Source of the DNA: Nocardioides sp.
Lineage (GTDB): Bacteria; Actinomycetota; Actinomycetes; Propionibacteriales; Nocardioidaceae
DNA: 64,000 nt
Direction: 5' to 3'
NCBI RefSeq assembly: GCF_030019515.1
Contig: NZ_JASEEQ010000013.1
Span: forward strand, 87,663-151,662
The notes beneath the pieces are model-generated. The model was not told the origin of the DNA. It was given only the letters and a program-made list of their open reading frames with translations, and did not search any database. Position 1 is the stretch's first letter, and each line of letters opens with the position of its first letter. Below are positions 40,732 through 48,784 of the stretch, piece by piece. Both the position numbers and the translations under genes were made by a program.

Positions 40732-41091
40732 GTGAGTCCTGCCCGCCGCTGTTCGCGAACCGCCTGCGGCCGCCCCGCGGTGTGCACCCTGACCTACGTC
40801 TACGCGGACCAGACGGCCGTCCTCGGGCCGCTCGCGACCTACGCCGAGCCGCACGCCTACGACCTGTGCGAGGCGCACAGCGAGCGGCTCTCCGCGCCCC
40901 GCGGGTGGGAGGTGCTGCGGCTGGCGCCCGACCCGGCCGACCAGGGTCCGTCCAGCGACGACCTGCTCGCCCTCGCGGACGCGGTGCGCGAGGCCGCCCG
41001 CCCGGTGCCGCCGCCGCGGGTGGCGCCGATCGCCGAGACCGGCCGCGAGACCGCCCGGCGCGGACACCTGCGGGTGCTCAGCAGCGACTGA
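40732..41091 (+). CDS. DUF3499 family protein
   Basis: This 119-residue protein belongs to a small actinobacterial family found next to manB (Rv3258c in M. tuberculosis). It begins SPARRCSRTACGRPAVCTLTYVYADQTAVLGPLA, and has EPHAYDLCEAHSERLSAPRGWEVLRL. Cysteines in CSRTAC and DLCEAH suggest a small zinc ribbon. The C-terminal third is low complexity, and its end (RETARRGHLRVL) is conserved in the family as I recall it. Function is unknown. Confidence 0.88.
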   Translation: MSPARRCSRTACGRPAVCTLTYVYADQTAVLGPLATYAEPHAYDLCEAHSERLSAPRGWEVLRLAPDPADQGPSSDDLLALADAVREAARPVPPPRVAPIAETGRETARRGHLRVLSSD

Positions 41092-41120
41092 CCGCTGACC
41101 GACCACCGTTGACGGACCAA

Positions 41121-41126
41121 TAGAGT
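41121..41126 (+). promoter_or_regulatory. -10 box TAGAGT of manB, leaderless start
   Basis: The hexamer ends 6 nt before the manB ATG at 41133. Confidence 0.55.
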
Positions 41127-41132
41127 CTCCGC

Positions 41133-42545
41133 ATGGTCGACACCCTGGACCCGGCGAACGTCCGCTCGGTCTTCAAGGCCTACGACGTGCGCGGCCTCGT
41201 CCCCGACCAGGTCGATGAGGCGCTCGCCCGGGCGACCGGCCGCGCGTTCGTCCGGGTCGTGGGCGCCCGCACCGTCGTGGTCGGCCACGACATGCGCCCG
41301 AGCTCTCCCGGGATGGCCGGCGCCTTCGCCGAGGGCGCCAGCGCCGCGGGCGCCGACGTGGTGATGATCGGGCTCGCCTCCACCGACCAGCTCTACTTCG
41401 CCTCCGGTCACCTCGGCCATCCCGGTGCGATGTTCACCGCCAGCCACAACCCCGCGCAGTACAACGGCATCAAGCTGTGCCGCAGCCTGGCCCAGCCGGT
41501 CGGCCTGGAGACCGGGCTCGCCGAGATCCGTGACCTCGTCCTGAGCGACCCCGCCGGCTCGGGACGACCCTCGGCCACGGCGGCCGTCGGGGATATCTCC
41601 GAGCACGACGTGCTCGAGGCGTACGCCGCCCACCTGCTCGCCCTCGCGCCGGTGTCCGGGCGGCGGCTCAAGGTGGTGGTCGACGCCGGCAACGGGATGG
41701 CCGGCCACACGGCACCGGCGGTGTTCGCGCGCCTCGGCGACGCCGTCGAGCTGGTGCCGATGTACTTCGAGCTCGACGGCGCCTTCCCGAACCACGAGGC
41801 GAACCCGATCGACCCCGCGAACCTGGTCGACCTCGAGCGCCGGGTCCGCGCCGAGCACGCCGACCTCGGGCTGGCCTTCGACGGCGACGCGGACCGCTGC
41901 TTCGTCGTCGACGAGCGGGGCCGTGCCGTCTCGCCCTCGTCGCTGACCGCGCTGATCGCGGCCCGTGAGCTGGCGAAGGAGCCGGGCGCGACGGTGATCC
42001 ACAACCTGATCACCAGCCGGGCCGTGCCCGAGATCGTCCGCGAGCTCGGCGGCACCCCGGTCCGCACGCGGGTCGGGCACTCCTTCATCAAGGCCACGAT
42101 GGCCGAGACCGGCGCGATCTTCGGCGGCGAGCACAGCGGGCACTTCTACTTCCGAGACTTCTGGCGAGCCGACTCCGGGATGCTCGCCGCGCTGCACACG
42201 ATGGCGGCCCTGGCCGGGACGGACCGGCCGCTCTCGGAGCTCCTCGCGGTGTACGAGCGGTACGTCGTGAGCGGTGAGCTGAACAGCGAGGTCGCCGACC
42301 CGGCCGCAGTCCTGGCGGCCATCGAGGCTGCGTACGCCGGGTCGGACGGCGTCAGCGTCGACCACCTCGACGGGCTGACGGTCAGCCACGCCGACTGGTC
42401 GTTCAACGTCCGACCGTCCAACACCGAGCCCCTGCTCCGGCTCAACGCCGAGGGACGCGACGATGCCACCATGGCCGAAGTGCGCGACCGCGTGCTGGGC
42501 CAGATCCGGGCCGACCGCCCGGGCACCGAGGAGGAGACGCGATGA
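41133..42545 (+). CDS. manB: Phosphomannomutase/phosphoglucomutase
   Basis: This 470-residue alpha-D-phosphohexomutase converts mannose-6-phosphate to mannose-1-phosphate for GDP-mannose synthesis. The active-site serine loop TASHNP is near residue 104, the magnesium loop DGDADRC near 250, the sugar-binding GGEHSGHFYFRDF near 330 and the phosphate-binding RPSNTEP near 430, so all four domains are intact. Its stop overlaps the ATG of the Trm112-like gene. It supplies manC upstream. M. tuberculosis Rv3257c (pmmA/manB) sits in the same order. Confidence 0.95.
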   Translation: MVDTLDPANVRSVFKAYDVRGLVPDQVDEALARATGRAFVRVVGARTVVVGHDMRPSSPGMAGAFAEGASAAGADVVMIGLASTDQLYFASGHLGHPGAMFTASHNPAQYNGIKLCRSLAQPVGLETGLAEIRDLVLSDPAGSGRPSATAAVGDISEHDVLEAYAAHLLALAPVSGRRLKVVVDAGNGMAGHTAPAVFARLGDAVELVPMYFELDGAFPNHEANPIDPANLVDLERRVRAEHADLGLAFDGDADRCFVVDERGRAVSPSSLTALIAARELAKEPGATVIHNLITSRAVPEIVRELGGTPVRTRVGHSFIKATMAETGAIFGGEHSGHFYFRDFWRADSGMLAALHTMAALAGTDRPLSELLAVYERYVVSGELNSEVADPAAVLAAIEAAYAGSDGVSVDHLDGLTVSHADWSFNVRPSNTEPLLRLNAEGRDDATMAEVRDRVLGQIRADRPGTEEETR

Positions 42546-42712
42546 ACGCCGTGAACATCGACCCCGAGCTGCTGCAGATCATCGTCTGCCCGGCCTGCCG
42601 GTCCGAGCTGGACCTGGTCGAGGCGGAGCTGGTCTGCCGCGGGTGCGGGCTCGCCTACCCGATCCGGGACGACATCCCGGTGCTGCTGGTCGACGAGGCC
42701 CGCAAGGCCTGA
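42542..42712 (+). CDS. Trm112-like small zinc-ribbon protein
   Basis: This 56-residue protein of the Trm112/YcaR family has a short start (MNAVNIDPELLQIIVCPACRS), paired cysteines CPAC and CRGC forming a zinc ribbon, and the conserved end YPIRDDIPVLLVDEA. Trm112 proteins elsewhere activate methyltransferases; in actinobacteria this small gene lies between manB and the SIS gene without known function. It overlaps manB by 4 bp (ATGA) and precedes the SIS gene by 12 bp, so the three are one operon. Confidence 0.88.
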   Translation: MNAVNIDPELLQIIVCPACRSELDLVEAELVCRGCGLAYPIRDDIPVLLVDEARKA

Positions 42713-42724
42713 CGGGCCGCCGCG

Positions 42725-43753
42725 ATGGTCAGCTGGTTCGACGAGTCCCGCCTCGACGACGTCACCACCCTGGAGTCGGACGTCGCGCTGCGCGCCCTCG
42801 CTGAGTCCGGTGCCCGGGTGCGCCGAGCCGCGGGTGACGCTGCCGTGGCGACGGCGGAGGCCGTCGCGCGGGCCGACGGGTTGGCTCGCCCGCGGGCCGT
42901 GATCGCCGCCGGTCCGGACTCGCGGCTGCTCCGGGCCGTGCTCGAGCCCTGGTGCCCCGTGCCGTTCGTCGCCTGGCCGGGCCCGGCGCTGCCCGGCTGG
43001 GCGGGCAGTCTCGACCTCGTGGTGGTGCTGGCGCCCGACGGGGCCGGCACCGGTACGGCGTCCGCGGTCGCCGAGGCCGTGCGCCGCGGCTGCCAGGTGG
43101 TGGTCGCCACGCCGGCGGGCTCGCGGGTCGCGGAGCACGCCGCCGGCCGGTGGAGCACGATCCTGCCGACCGACACCCGCGACCAGCTCGCGACGGCGGT
43201 CGTGGTGCTGGACTACCTCGAGCGGGTCTCGCTGGGCCCGCGCGCCGACTCCGAGCAGGTCGCCACCGCGCTCGACCAGGTCGCGATCGAGTGCTCGCCG
43301 CACCGCGATCTGGCGGTCAACCCGGCCAAGGTGCTCGCCATCGCGCTGGCCGACACCAACCCGTTGGTCTGGGGCGGGTCCGTGCTGGCCGCCCGGGCGG
43401 CCCGCCGGGTCGCGGAGTCGATCCGTCGCGCGAGCGGCCGCACCGCACTCGCCGGCGACGCCGAGCACCTGCTCCCCGTCCTCGAGGCGGCCCGGCCGCG
43501 CGACGTGTTCGACGACCCGTTCGCGGACGGGCCCGGCGACCTGCGCCCGATGCTGCTGGTGCTCGACGACGGCGCCGAGGAGCCGGTGGTGCGTGAGCAC
43601 CGGGGCCGGCTCCAGGCGGCGGCCGCGGGCCGCGGCATCCGGGTCGAGACCCTCACCACGGACGCGCCGACCGAGGTGGCCCGCTATGCGTCGCTGCTGC
43701 TGAGCGGCCGATACGCCGCCGAGTACCTCCGGATCGGCCTCGTCGAGGACTGA
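42725..43753 (+). CDS. SIS-domain protein (bifunctional phosphoglucose/phosphomannose isomerase-like)
   Basis: This 342-residue sugar-isomerase-fold protein matches the place and look of M. tuberculosis Rv3256c. The first SIS domain covers about residues 45-155 (AVIAAGPDSRLLRAVLEPW, LVVVLAPDGAGTGTASAVAEAVRRGCQVVVAT), and the C-terminal part has the isomerase-type segments VAIECSPHRDLAVNPAKVLAIALADTNPLVWGGS and LLLSGRYAAEYLRIGL. It may convert fructose-6-phosphate to mannose-6-phosphate for manB; a separate manA gene, which follows in mycobacteria, is absent here. The glycine/serine loop of the first domain is weak, so activity is unsure. Confidence 0.82.
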   Translation: MVSWFDESRLDDVTTLESDVALRALAESGARVRRAAGDAAVATAEAVARADGLARPRAVIAAGPDSRLLRAVLEPWCPVPFVAWPGPALPGWAGSLDLVVVLAPDGAGTGTASAVAEAVRRGCQVVVATPAGSRVAEHAAGRWSTILPTDTRDQLATAVVVLDYLERVSLGPRADSEQVATALDQVAIECSPHRDLAVNPAKVLAIALADTNPLVWGGSVLAARAARRVAESIRRASGRTALAGDAEHLLPVLEAARPRDVFDDPFADGPGDLRPMLLVLDDGAEEPVVREHRGRLQAAAAGRGIRVETLTTDAPTEVARYASLLLSGRYAAEYLRIGLVED

Positions 43754-43782
43754 GCCCGGCCCCGAACGGGTATCTCCCCAGG

Positions 43783-44982
43783 GTGCCGACCCAGAACACG
43801 CCGACCGCCCGGCCGACGGACCCGTCGCCCGCCCCGGCCGCCCGCGACCCCTGGTTCGACAACGCCAAGATGGCGCTGGTCACCCTGGTGGTCGTCGGGC
43901 ACGGATGGACGCTGCTCCCCGACAACGCCGTCACCGCGCACTTCTACGACTTCCTCTACGCCTGGCACGTCCCCGCGTTCGTGCTGGTCACCGGCTACCT
44001 CTCCCAGCGGTTCGCCTACACCCGGACCCGGTTGTGGCAACTGGTCCGCACGGTCGCGGTGCCGTACCTGGTCTTCGAGTGCGCGTTGGCGCTGTTCCGG
44101 GTCTACGTGGGCGGCGAGGAGCTGGCCGACCTGTTCCGCGACCCGCACTGGCCGATGTGGTACCTCGCCGCGCTGTTCCTCTGGCGGCTGATGACCCCGC
44201 TGTTCCGGCCGCTCCCCGCCGGCCTGGCGGTCGCGGTCGCCGTCAGCCTGGTCGCCGGGATGTACGCCGGCGACACCCTCGACATCGCCCGGGTCCTCGG
44301 CCTGCTGCCGTTCTTCGTGATGGGCCTCAAGGCCACGCCGGAGCGTCTCGAGCTGCTCCGGCACACCCGGGTGCAGATGGTCGGCGTCGCCGTGTTCGTC
44401 GGGATCTGGATCCTGACGACCTGGACCGACGTCTGGGCGAGCACCGAGTGGCTGTACTACCGCTCGCGCTACGACGAGATGGGCTACGCCGACGACCTCC
44501 ACGCGCTGCTCACCCGTTCTCTCGTGCTGGCGATCGGCACGCTGGGCGCGCTCGCGTTCCTGGCGCTGGTGCCCCGGGTGACCGGCTGGTTCACCCGGAT
44601 GGGCACCTGGACGCTCGTCGTCTACCTCTTCCACGGGTTCGTCGTGAAGGGCGCGGGGTACGCCGGCTACGACTCCTGGGCCGAGGCGCACGCGGTGGTC
44701 TCGTTCGGCGTGACGACGGCCGCTGCCGTGGTTCTCGCCCTCCTGCTCGCCTGGCGCCCGGTCGCCTCGCGGCTCAACGACCTGGTGGACCCGCTGGGCT
44801 ACGCGGAGCGGCACGTGCGGCGCGCCGTGGACCTGGCCGTCGTCCGGGACCAGGTCCAACCGGAGATCGAGGCCGGGATCGAGGCCGGGATCGAGGCCCG
44901 GCTCGAGGCTGGGACCGACGCCGGCACCGCGACCTGGACCGGGGCCGCGGACGTGTCGCGAGCGGACGTCGGTCACCGCTGA
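43783..44982 (+). CDS. Acyltransferase 3 family membrane protein
   Basis: This 399-residue integral membrane acyltransferase resembles fucose-4-O-acetylase-type enzymes that put acetyl groups on surface sugars. The start RDPWFDNAKMALVTLVVVGHGWTLL carries the conserved Asp/His pair, and FYDFLYAWHVPAFVLVTGYL and YLVFECALALFRVYVGG follow. About ten transmembrane helices end near residue 325. The cytoplasmic tail contains a repeated E-A-G-I/L motif encoded by a 12-bp tandem repeat. A TATCTC hexamer lies 6 nt before the GTG. Acceptor is unknown. Confidence 0.85.
   Translation: MPTQNTPTARPTDPSPAPAARDPWFDNAKMALVTLVVVGHGWTLLPDNAVTAHFYDFLYAWHVPAFVLVTGYLSQRFAYTRTRLWQLVRTVAVPYLVFECALALFRVYVGGEELADLFRDPHWPMWYLAALFLWRLMTPLFRPLPAGLAVAVAVSLVAGMYAGDTLDIARVLGLLPFFVMGLKATPERLELLRHTRVQMVGVAVFVGIWILTTWTDVWASTEWLYYRSRYDEMGYADDLHALLTRSLVLAIGTLGALAFLALVPRVTGWFTRMGTWTLVVYLFHGFVVKGAGYAGYDSWAEAHAVVSFGVTTAAAVVLALLLAWRPVASRLNDLVDPLGYAERHVRRAVDLAVVRDQVQPEIEAGIEAGIEARLEAGTDAGTATWTGAADVSRADVGHR
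44866..44913 (+). repeat. 12-bp tandem repeat inside the acyltransferase tail
   Basis: Four units of ATCGAGGCCGGG-like sequence keep the reading frame and encode the IEAG/LEAG tail; the last two units have single-base changes. Confidence 0.85.
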
Positions 44983-45083
44983 GCGACCGTCCTCGGGGCA
45001 CTCGCGGGTGACGTGACGAGCGCAACACCGGGATCGATCCTGCCGGTTGGGCACGGGGGAGCGACCGGGAGCAGGATGGTCGC

Positions 45084-46505
45084 ATGGCCCCGGACGGGAG
45101 GGACGACGGCGCGGACGCGCGCGTGGTCGTCGTGGGCGCCGGCATCAGCGGCCTGGCCACGGCGTACTTCCTCCGGGAGCGCCTCGAGACCGGTGCCAAG
45201 GTGCTCGTCCTCGAGGGCGAGAGCCGCACGGGCGGCAAGGTCCGCACTGCGTCGGTGGCCGGGCACCCGGTCGACACCGGCCCGGACGCCTTCCTCTCCC
45301 GGGCGCCCGAGCTGCGGCGGCTGGTCGACTCGCTCGGCCTCGCCGACCTCGTCGTCGAGCCGCAGAGCACCGGCACGTTCATCTGGTCCCGCGGCCGGCT
45401 CCGCCGGCTGCCCCCCGGGACCGCGTTCGGGCTGCCGGAGCGGCTGTGGCCGCTGCTGCGGTCCGGGCTGCTCGGCCCCACCGCCGTGGCGCGCGCCGGC
45501 CTCGACCTGCTGCTGCCACCGACGCCGCTGCCGGAGGACCCCTCGGTCGCGGACGTCGTGCGGCCCCGGTTCGGTGCCGGGGTCTACGACCGGCTCGTCG
45601 CGCCCCTGCTCGGCGGCGTGCACGCCGGCGACCCGGCCCGCCTCAGCGCGACCAGCACCGTGCCCGAGATCGCGGCGATGGCTCGCTCGGGTCGCAGCCT
45701 GTACCTCACCCTGCGCCGGCGGCGCCGGTCCGCGCCCCCGGCGCCCGGTCGCCCGAGCGCGCCGCTGGTGTCCCTGCGCGGCGGCCTCGGGGCGCTCACC
45801 GGCCGCCTGACCGAGGAGCTCGGCCCCGGGACCGTGCTCACGGGGACCACGGCCCGCACGATCGAGCGCGACGCGGCCGGGTGCTACACCGTGCGCACCG
45901 ACCACGGCACGGTCACGGCCCGGCAGGTCGTGCTCGCGACCCCGGCGTACGTCGCAGCCGACCTGGTCGCCGACCTCGCACCGCGGGCCGCCGGGCTGCT
46001 GCGCGAGATCGAGTACGTCGACGTCGCCAACATCACCCTGGCGTTCCGGCGCGACCAGGTGCCGGCGCTGCCGCCCGGAACCGGGTTCCTGGTCCCGCCG
46101 GCCGAGCACGAGCTGGTCGTCGGCTGCAGCTGGCTGTCCCAGAAGTGGCCGCAGCCGGCCGACGACCAGGTCCTGGTCAAGGCCATGGTCGGCCGGTCCG
46201 GCGACACGCGGTGGCTGGCCATGGACGACGCCGAGCTGGTGGACGGCGTGCGCGACGCCCTGCGCCGGATGCTCGGCATCCGCGCCGAGCCGGTCGCGAG
46301 CCTGGTGCAGCGGTGGCCCGGCGCGATGCCGCAGTACGTCGTCGGGCACGCCGCCCGCCTCTCCGCTCTCGACGCGGCGCTGGCCGCGGCACCGGGCCTC
46401 CTGGTGACCGGCGCGGCCTACCGCGGCGTCGGTCTCGCCGGTTGCGTCGCCCAGGCCGACGCGACGGCGACCTCCCTCCTCGCAGCGCAAGGAGCGCACG
46501 CATGA
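45084..46505 (+). CDS. hemG: Protoporphyrinogen/coproporphyrinogen oxidase (HemY/CgoX type)
   Basis: This FAD enzyme oxidises the porphyrinogen ring late in haem synthesis; in actinobacteria the substrate is coproporphyrinogen III. The 473-residue protein has the dinucleotide site VVVGAGISGLATAYFL (residues 14-29), the ESRTGGKVRT motif, PDAFLSRAPELRRLVDSLGL, and the C-terminal FAD segment LLVTGAAYRGVGLAGCVAQAD. A CAGGAT hexamer stands 6 nt before the ATG. Its stop overlaps the ATG of a radical SAM gene, so the two products are probably made together. Confidence 0.92.
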   Translation: MAPDGRDDGADARVVVVGAGISGLATAYFLRERLETGAKVLVLEGESRTGGKVRTASVAGHPVDTGPDAFLSRAPELRRLVDSLGLADLVVEPQSTGTFIWSRGRLRRLPPGTAFGLPERLWPLLRSGLLGPTAVARAGLDLLLPPTPLPEDPSVADVVRPRFGAGVYDRLVAPLLGGVHAGDPARLSATSTVPEIAAMARSGRSLYLTLRRRRRSAPPAPGRPSAPLVSLRGGLGALTGRLTEELGPGTVLTGTTARTIERDAAGCYTVRTDHGTVTARQVVLATPAYVAADLVADLAPRAAGLLREIEYVDVANITLAFRRDQVPALPPGTGFLVPPAEHELVVGCSWLSQKWPQPADDQVLVKAMVGRSGDTRWLAMDDAELVDGVRDALRRMLGIRAEPVASLVQRWPGAMPQYVVGHAARLSALDAALAAAPGLLVTGAAYRGVGLAGCVAQADATATSLLAAQGAHA

Positions 46506-47671
46506 GCCACCCCACGGCACTCAGCACCGGCCGCCACACCGGCGGCCATCCCGGCGGCCTCGAGCTGCCCCGCAGCGTCGACTACGCGCAGCGCCCGATG
46601 CTGGTGTTCTGGGAGGTCACCCGCGCCTGCCTGCTGGCCTGCCGCCACTGTCGCGCGTCGGCGGCCCCCGACCCGCTGCCGGGGGAGCTCACCGGCGCCG
46701 AGGGCCGGGCGCTGATCGACCAGGTCGCCGGGTTCGGCCGGCCGTACCCGATCCTGATCCTCACCGGCGGCGACTGCCTGCTGCGACCGGACATCTTCGA
46801 GATGGTGGCCCATGCCAACAGCCTGGGGGTCCCGGTCGCCATGTCGCCCTCGGTGACCCCGATGCTGACCCCCGACGCGATCGACCGGATGGTCGAGGCC
46901 GGCGTCAAGGCGGTCTCGCTCAGCCTGGACGGCGCGACGCCGGGCACCCATGACGGCGTGCGCGGCATCCCCGGTCACTTCGAGCAGACCATCCCCGCGA
47001 TCCGGGCGCTGGTCGCCGCCGGGCTGAGGGTGCAGATCAACACCACCGTGATGCGGGCCAACCTCCACGAGCTCGCCGACATCGCGGCGATCATGGCTGA
47101 GACCGGCGTCGCGATCTGGGAGGTGTTCTTCCTGGTGCCCGTCGGCCGCGGCCAGGCCACCGGGGCGATCACCCCGGAGGAGCACGAGCAGGTGTGCCAC
47201 TTCCTGTTCGACTCCTCCCATTACGGCTTCACGATCCGCACGGTCGAGGCGCCGTTCTTCCGCCGCGTCGTCGTGCAGCGCAAGGCGGGTGGCCCGGCCC
47301 CGCAGGAGGCGCCGTACCTGCAGCTGCGCGAGCGGCTCGTCGAGCGGCTCGGGCCCCCGGTCGGCCGGTCGACGGCGCACACGGCGTCCACCCGCGACGG
47401 CAAGGGCATCGTGTTCGTCGCCTACGACGGTGAGGTCTACCCGGCCGGGTTCCTGCCGCTCCCGCTCGGCTCGGTGCGCGACCGGGCGCTGGTCGACATC
47501 TACCGCGACAACGAGGTGCTGCGCAGCATCCGGGCGGCCGACTTCGGCGGTCGCTGCGGCCGGTGCGAGTACGCCGACCTCTGCGGGGGCTCGCGCGCCC
47601 GGGCGTACGCCGCCACGGGCGACCCGCTGGCGGAGGACTCCGCCTGCGTGTACCAGCCCGCCCTCGCCTGA
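46502..47671 (+). CDS. Radical SAM/SPASM protein (TIGR04053/AhbD-like)
   Basis: This 389-residue enzyme has the radical SAM CX3CX2C site at Cys43, Cys47 and Cys50 (TRACLLACRHC), a GGD motif (ILTGGDCLLR), a Glu/Asn-rich barrel and a C-terminal SPASM-type cysteine set (CGRCEYADLCGGSRARAYAATGDPLAEDSAC) for extra iron-sulfur clusters. The family includes AhbD, which decarboxylates iron-coproporphyrin to haem, and close haem-linked relatives. Overlap with hemG suggests a haem-pathway role, such as decarboxylation. The N-terminal 22 residues are histidine/glycine-rich. Substrate is inferred from context. Confidence 0.85.
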   Translation: MSHPTALSTGRHTGGHPGGLELPRSVDYAQRPMLVFWEVTRACLLACRHCRASAAPDPLPGELTGAEGRALIDQVAGFGRPYPILILTGGDCLLRPDIFEMVAHANSLGVPVAMSPSVTPMLTPDAIDRMVEAGVKAVSLSLDGATPGTHDGVRGIPGHFEQTIPAIRALVAAGLRVQINTTVMRANLHELADIAAIMAETGVAIWEVFFLVPVGRGQATGAITPEEHEQVCHFLFDSSHYGFTIRTVEAPFFRRVVVQRKAGGPAPQEAPYLQLRERLVERLGPPVGRSTAHTASTRDGKGIVFVAYDGEVYPAGFLPLPLGSVRDRALVDIYRDNEVLRSIRAADFGGRCGRCEYADLCGGSRARAYAATGDPLAEDSACVYQPALA

Positions 47672-47707
47672 GGGAGGACGGCGGAGGGTCCGCCGCGACC
47701 CGCCCGA

Positions 47708-47713
47708 TAGCCT
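47708..47713 (+). promoter_or_regulatory. -10 box TAGCCT, leaderless start
   Basis: The hexamer ends 7 nt before the ATG of the DUF808 gene at 47721. Confidence 0.5.
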
Positions 47714-47720
47714 TCGGGTC

Positions 47721-48665
47721 ATGGCTGGAGGCTTGTTCGCGCTGCTCGACGACGTCGCCGCGCTCGCGCGGCTGGCCGCCGCCTCGGTCGACGACGTCGG
47801 CGCGGCCGCGGGCCGGGCGACCACCAAGGCCGCGGGCGTGGTGGTCGACGACACCGCCGTGACCCCGCAGTACGTCCACGGCGTCACCGCGGACCGCGAG
47901 CTGCCGATGATCCGCCGGATCGCGGTCGGGTCGATCCGCAACAAGCTGCTGCTGATCCTCCCGGTCGCGCTGGTGCTCAGCCAGTTCCTGCCGTGGCTGC
48001 TGACCCCGATCCTGATGACCGGCGGCGCCTACCTCTGCTACGAGGGCGCCGAGAAGGTCTGGAGCCGCATCCGGGGACACGAGGGGCACGCCCTCCCGGT
48101 GGCGGAGGCAGGTGTCGACGCCGAGAAGGTGATGGTCAGCGGCGCGATCCGCACCGACCTGATCCTCTCCGCCGAGATCATGGTGATCGCGCTCAACGAG
48201 GTCGCGGACGAGCCGTTCGTCAGCCGGCTGCTGATCCTGGTCGTGGTGGCGATCGTCATCACGGTCGCGGTGTACGGCGTGGTCGGGATCATCGTGAAGA
48301 TCGACGACGTGGGCCTGCACCTGACCCAACGCTCGTCCGCCGCGCTGCAGCGGCTCGGCCGCGGGCTGGTGGCGTTCATGCCGCGGCTGCTCGCCACGAT
48401 CTCGGTGGTGGGCACCGCTGCGATGCTGTGGGTCGGCGGCCACATCGAGCTGGTCGGGCTCGACGACCTCGGCTGGCACGCGCCGTACGACGCCGTGCAC
48501 CACCTCGAGGAGAAGGTGCACCACGCGGTGTCCGGTGCCGGCGGCGCGCTCGGCTGGATGGTCAACACCGTCGCGTCCGCGATCCTCGGCCTGGTCGTCG
48601 GCGCCGTCGTCATGGTCGTGATGCACCTGCTGCCGTTCGGCAAGAAGTCCGCACCCGCCCACTGA
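47721..48665 (+). CDS. DUF808 family membrane protein (YedI-like)
   Basis: This 314-residue integral membrane protein belongs to the DUF808/YedI family of unknown function. The N-terminal part (GGLFALLDDVAALARLAAASVDDVGAAAGRATTKAAGVVVDD) is strongly conserved, and VTADRELPMIRRIAVGSIRNKLLLILPVAL precedes the first helix. Four to five transmembrane segments follow, with a KVMVSGAIRTDLILSAEIMVIAL segment between. The start is fixed by the family N-terminus and a -10 box. No functional link with its neighbours is evident. Confidence 0.88.
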   Translation: MAGGLFALLDDVAALARLAAASVDDVGAAAGRATTKAAGVVVDDTAVTPQYVHGVTADRELPMIRRIAVGSIRNKLLLILPVALVLSQFLPWLLTPILMTGGAYLCYEGAEKVWSRIRGHEGHALPVAEAGVDAEKVMVSGAIRTDLILSAEIMVIALNEVADEPFVSRLLILVVVAIVITVAVYGVVGIIVKIDDVGLHLTQRSSAALQRLGRGLVAFMPRLLATISVVGTAAMLWVGGHIELVGLDDLGWHAPYDAVHHLEEKVHHAVSGAGGALGWMVNTVASAILGLVVGAVVMVVMHLLPFGKKSAPAH

Positions 48666-48784
48666 GCGCGAGGATTCCGCCTCCCGGCGATCGCCGTCCT
48701 ACGCTTGCAGAGTCCGCGTGGGAGATCCCAAGACGTGCAGATGCACGACGCAGACCTGACTCCACCCTCCCGAGGAGACGAACG

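Noticed and set aside
48666..48784. Possible SAH riboswitch before ahcY
   Set aside because: The leader has no match I can see to the conserved SAH riboswitch core; the GAGGAG near the start is an ordinary ribosome binding site.
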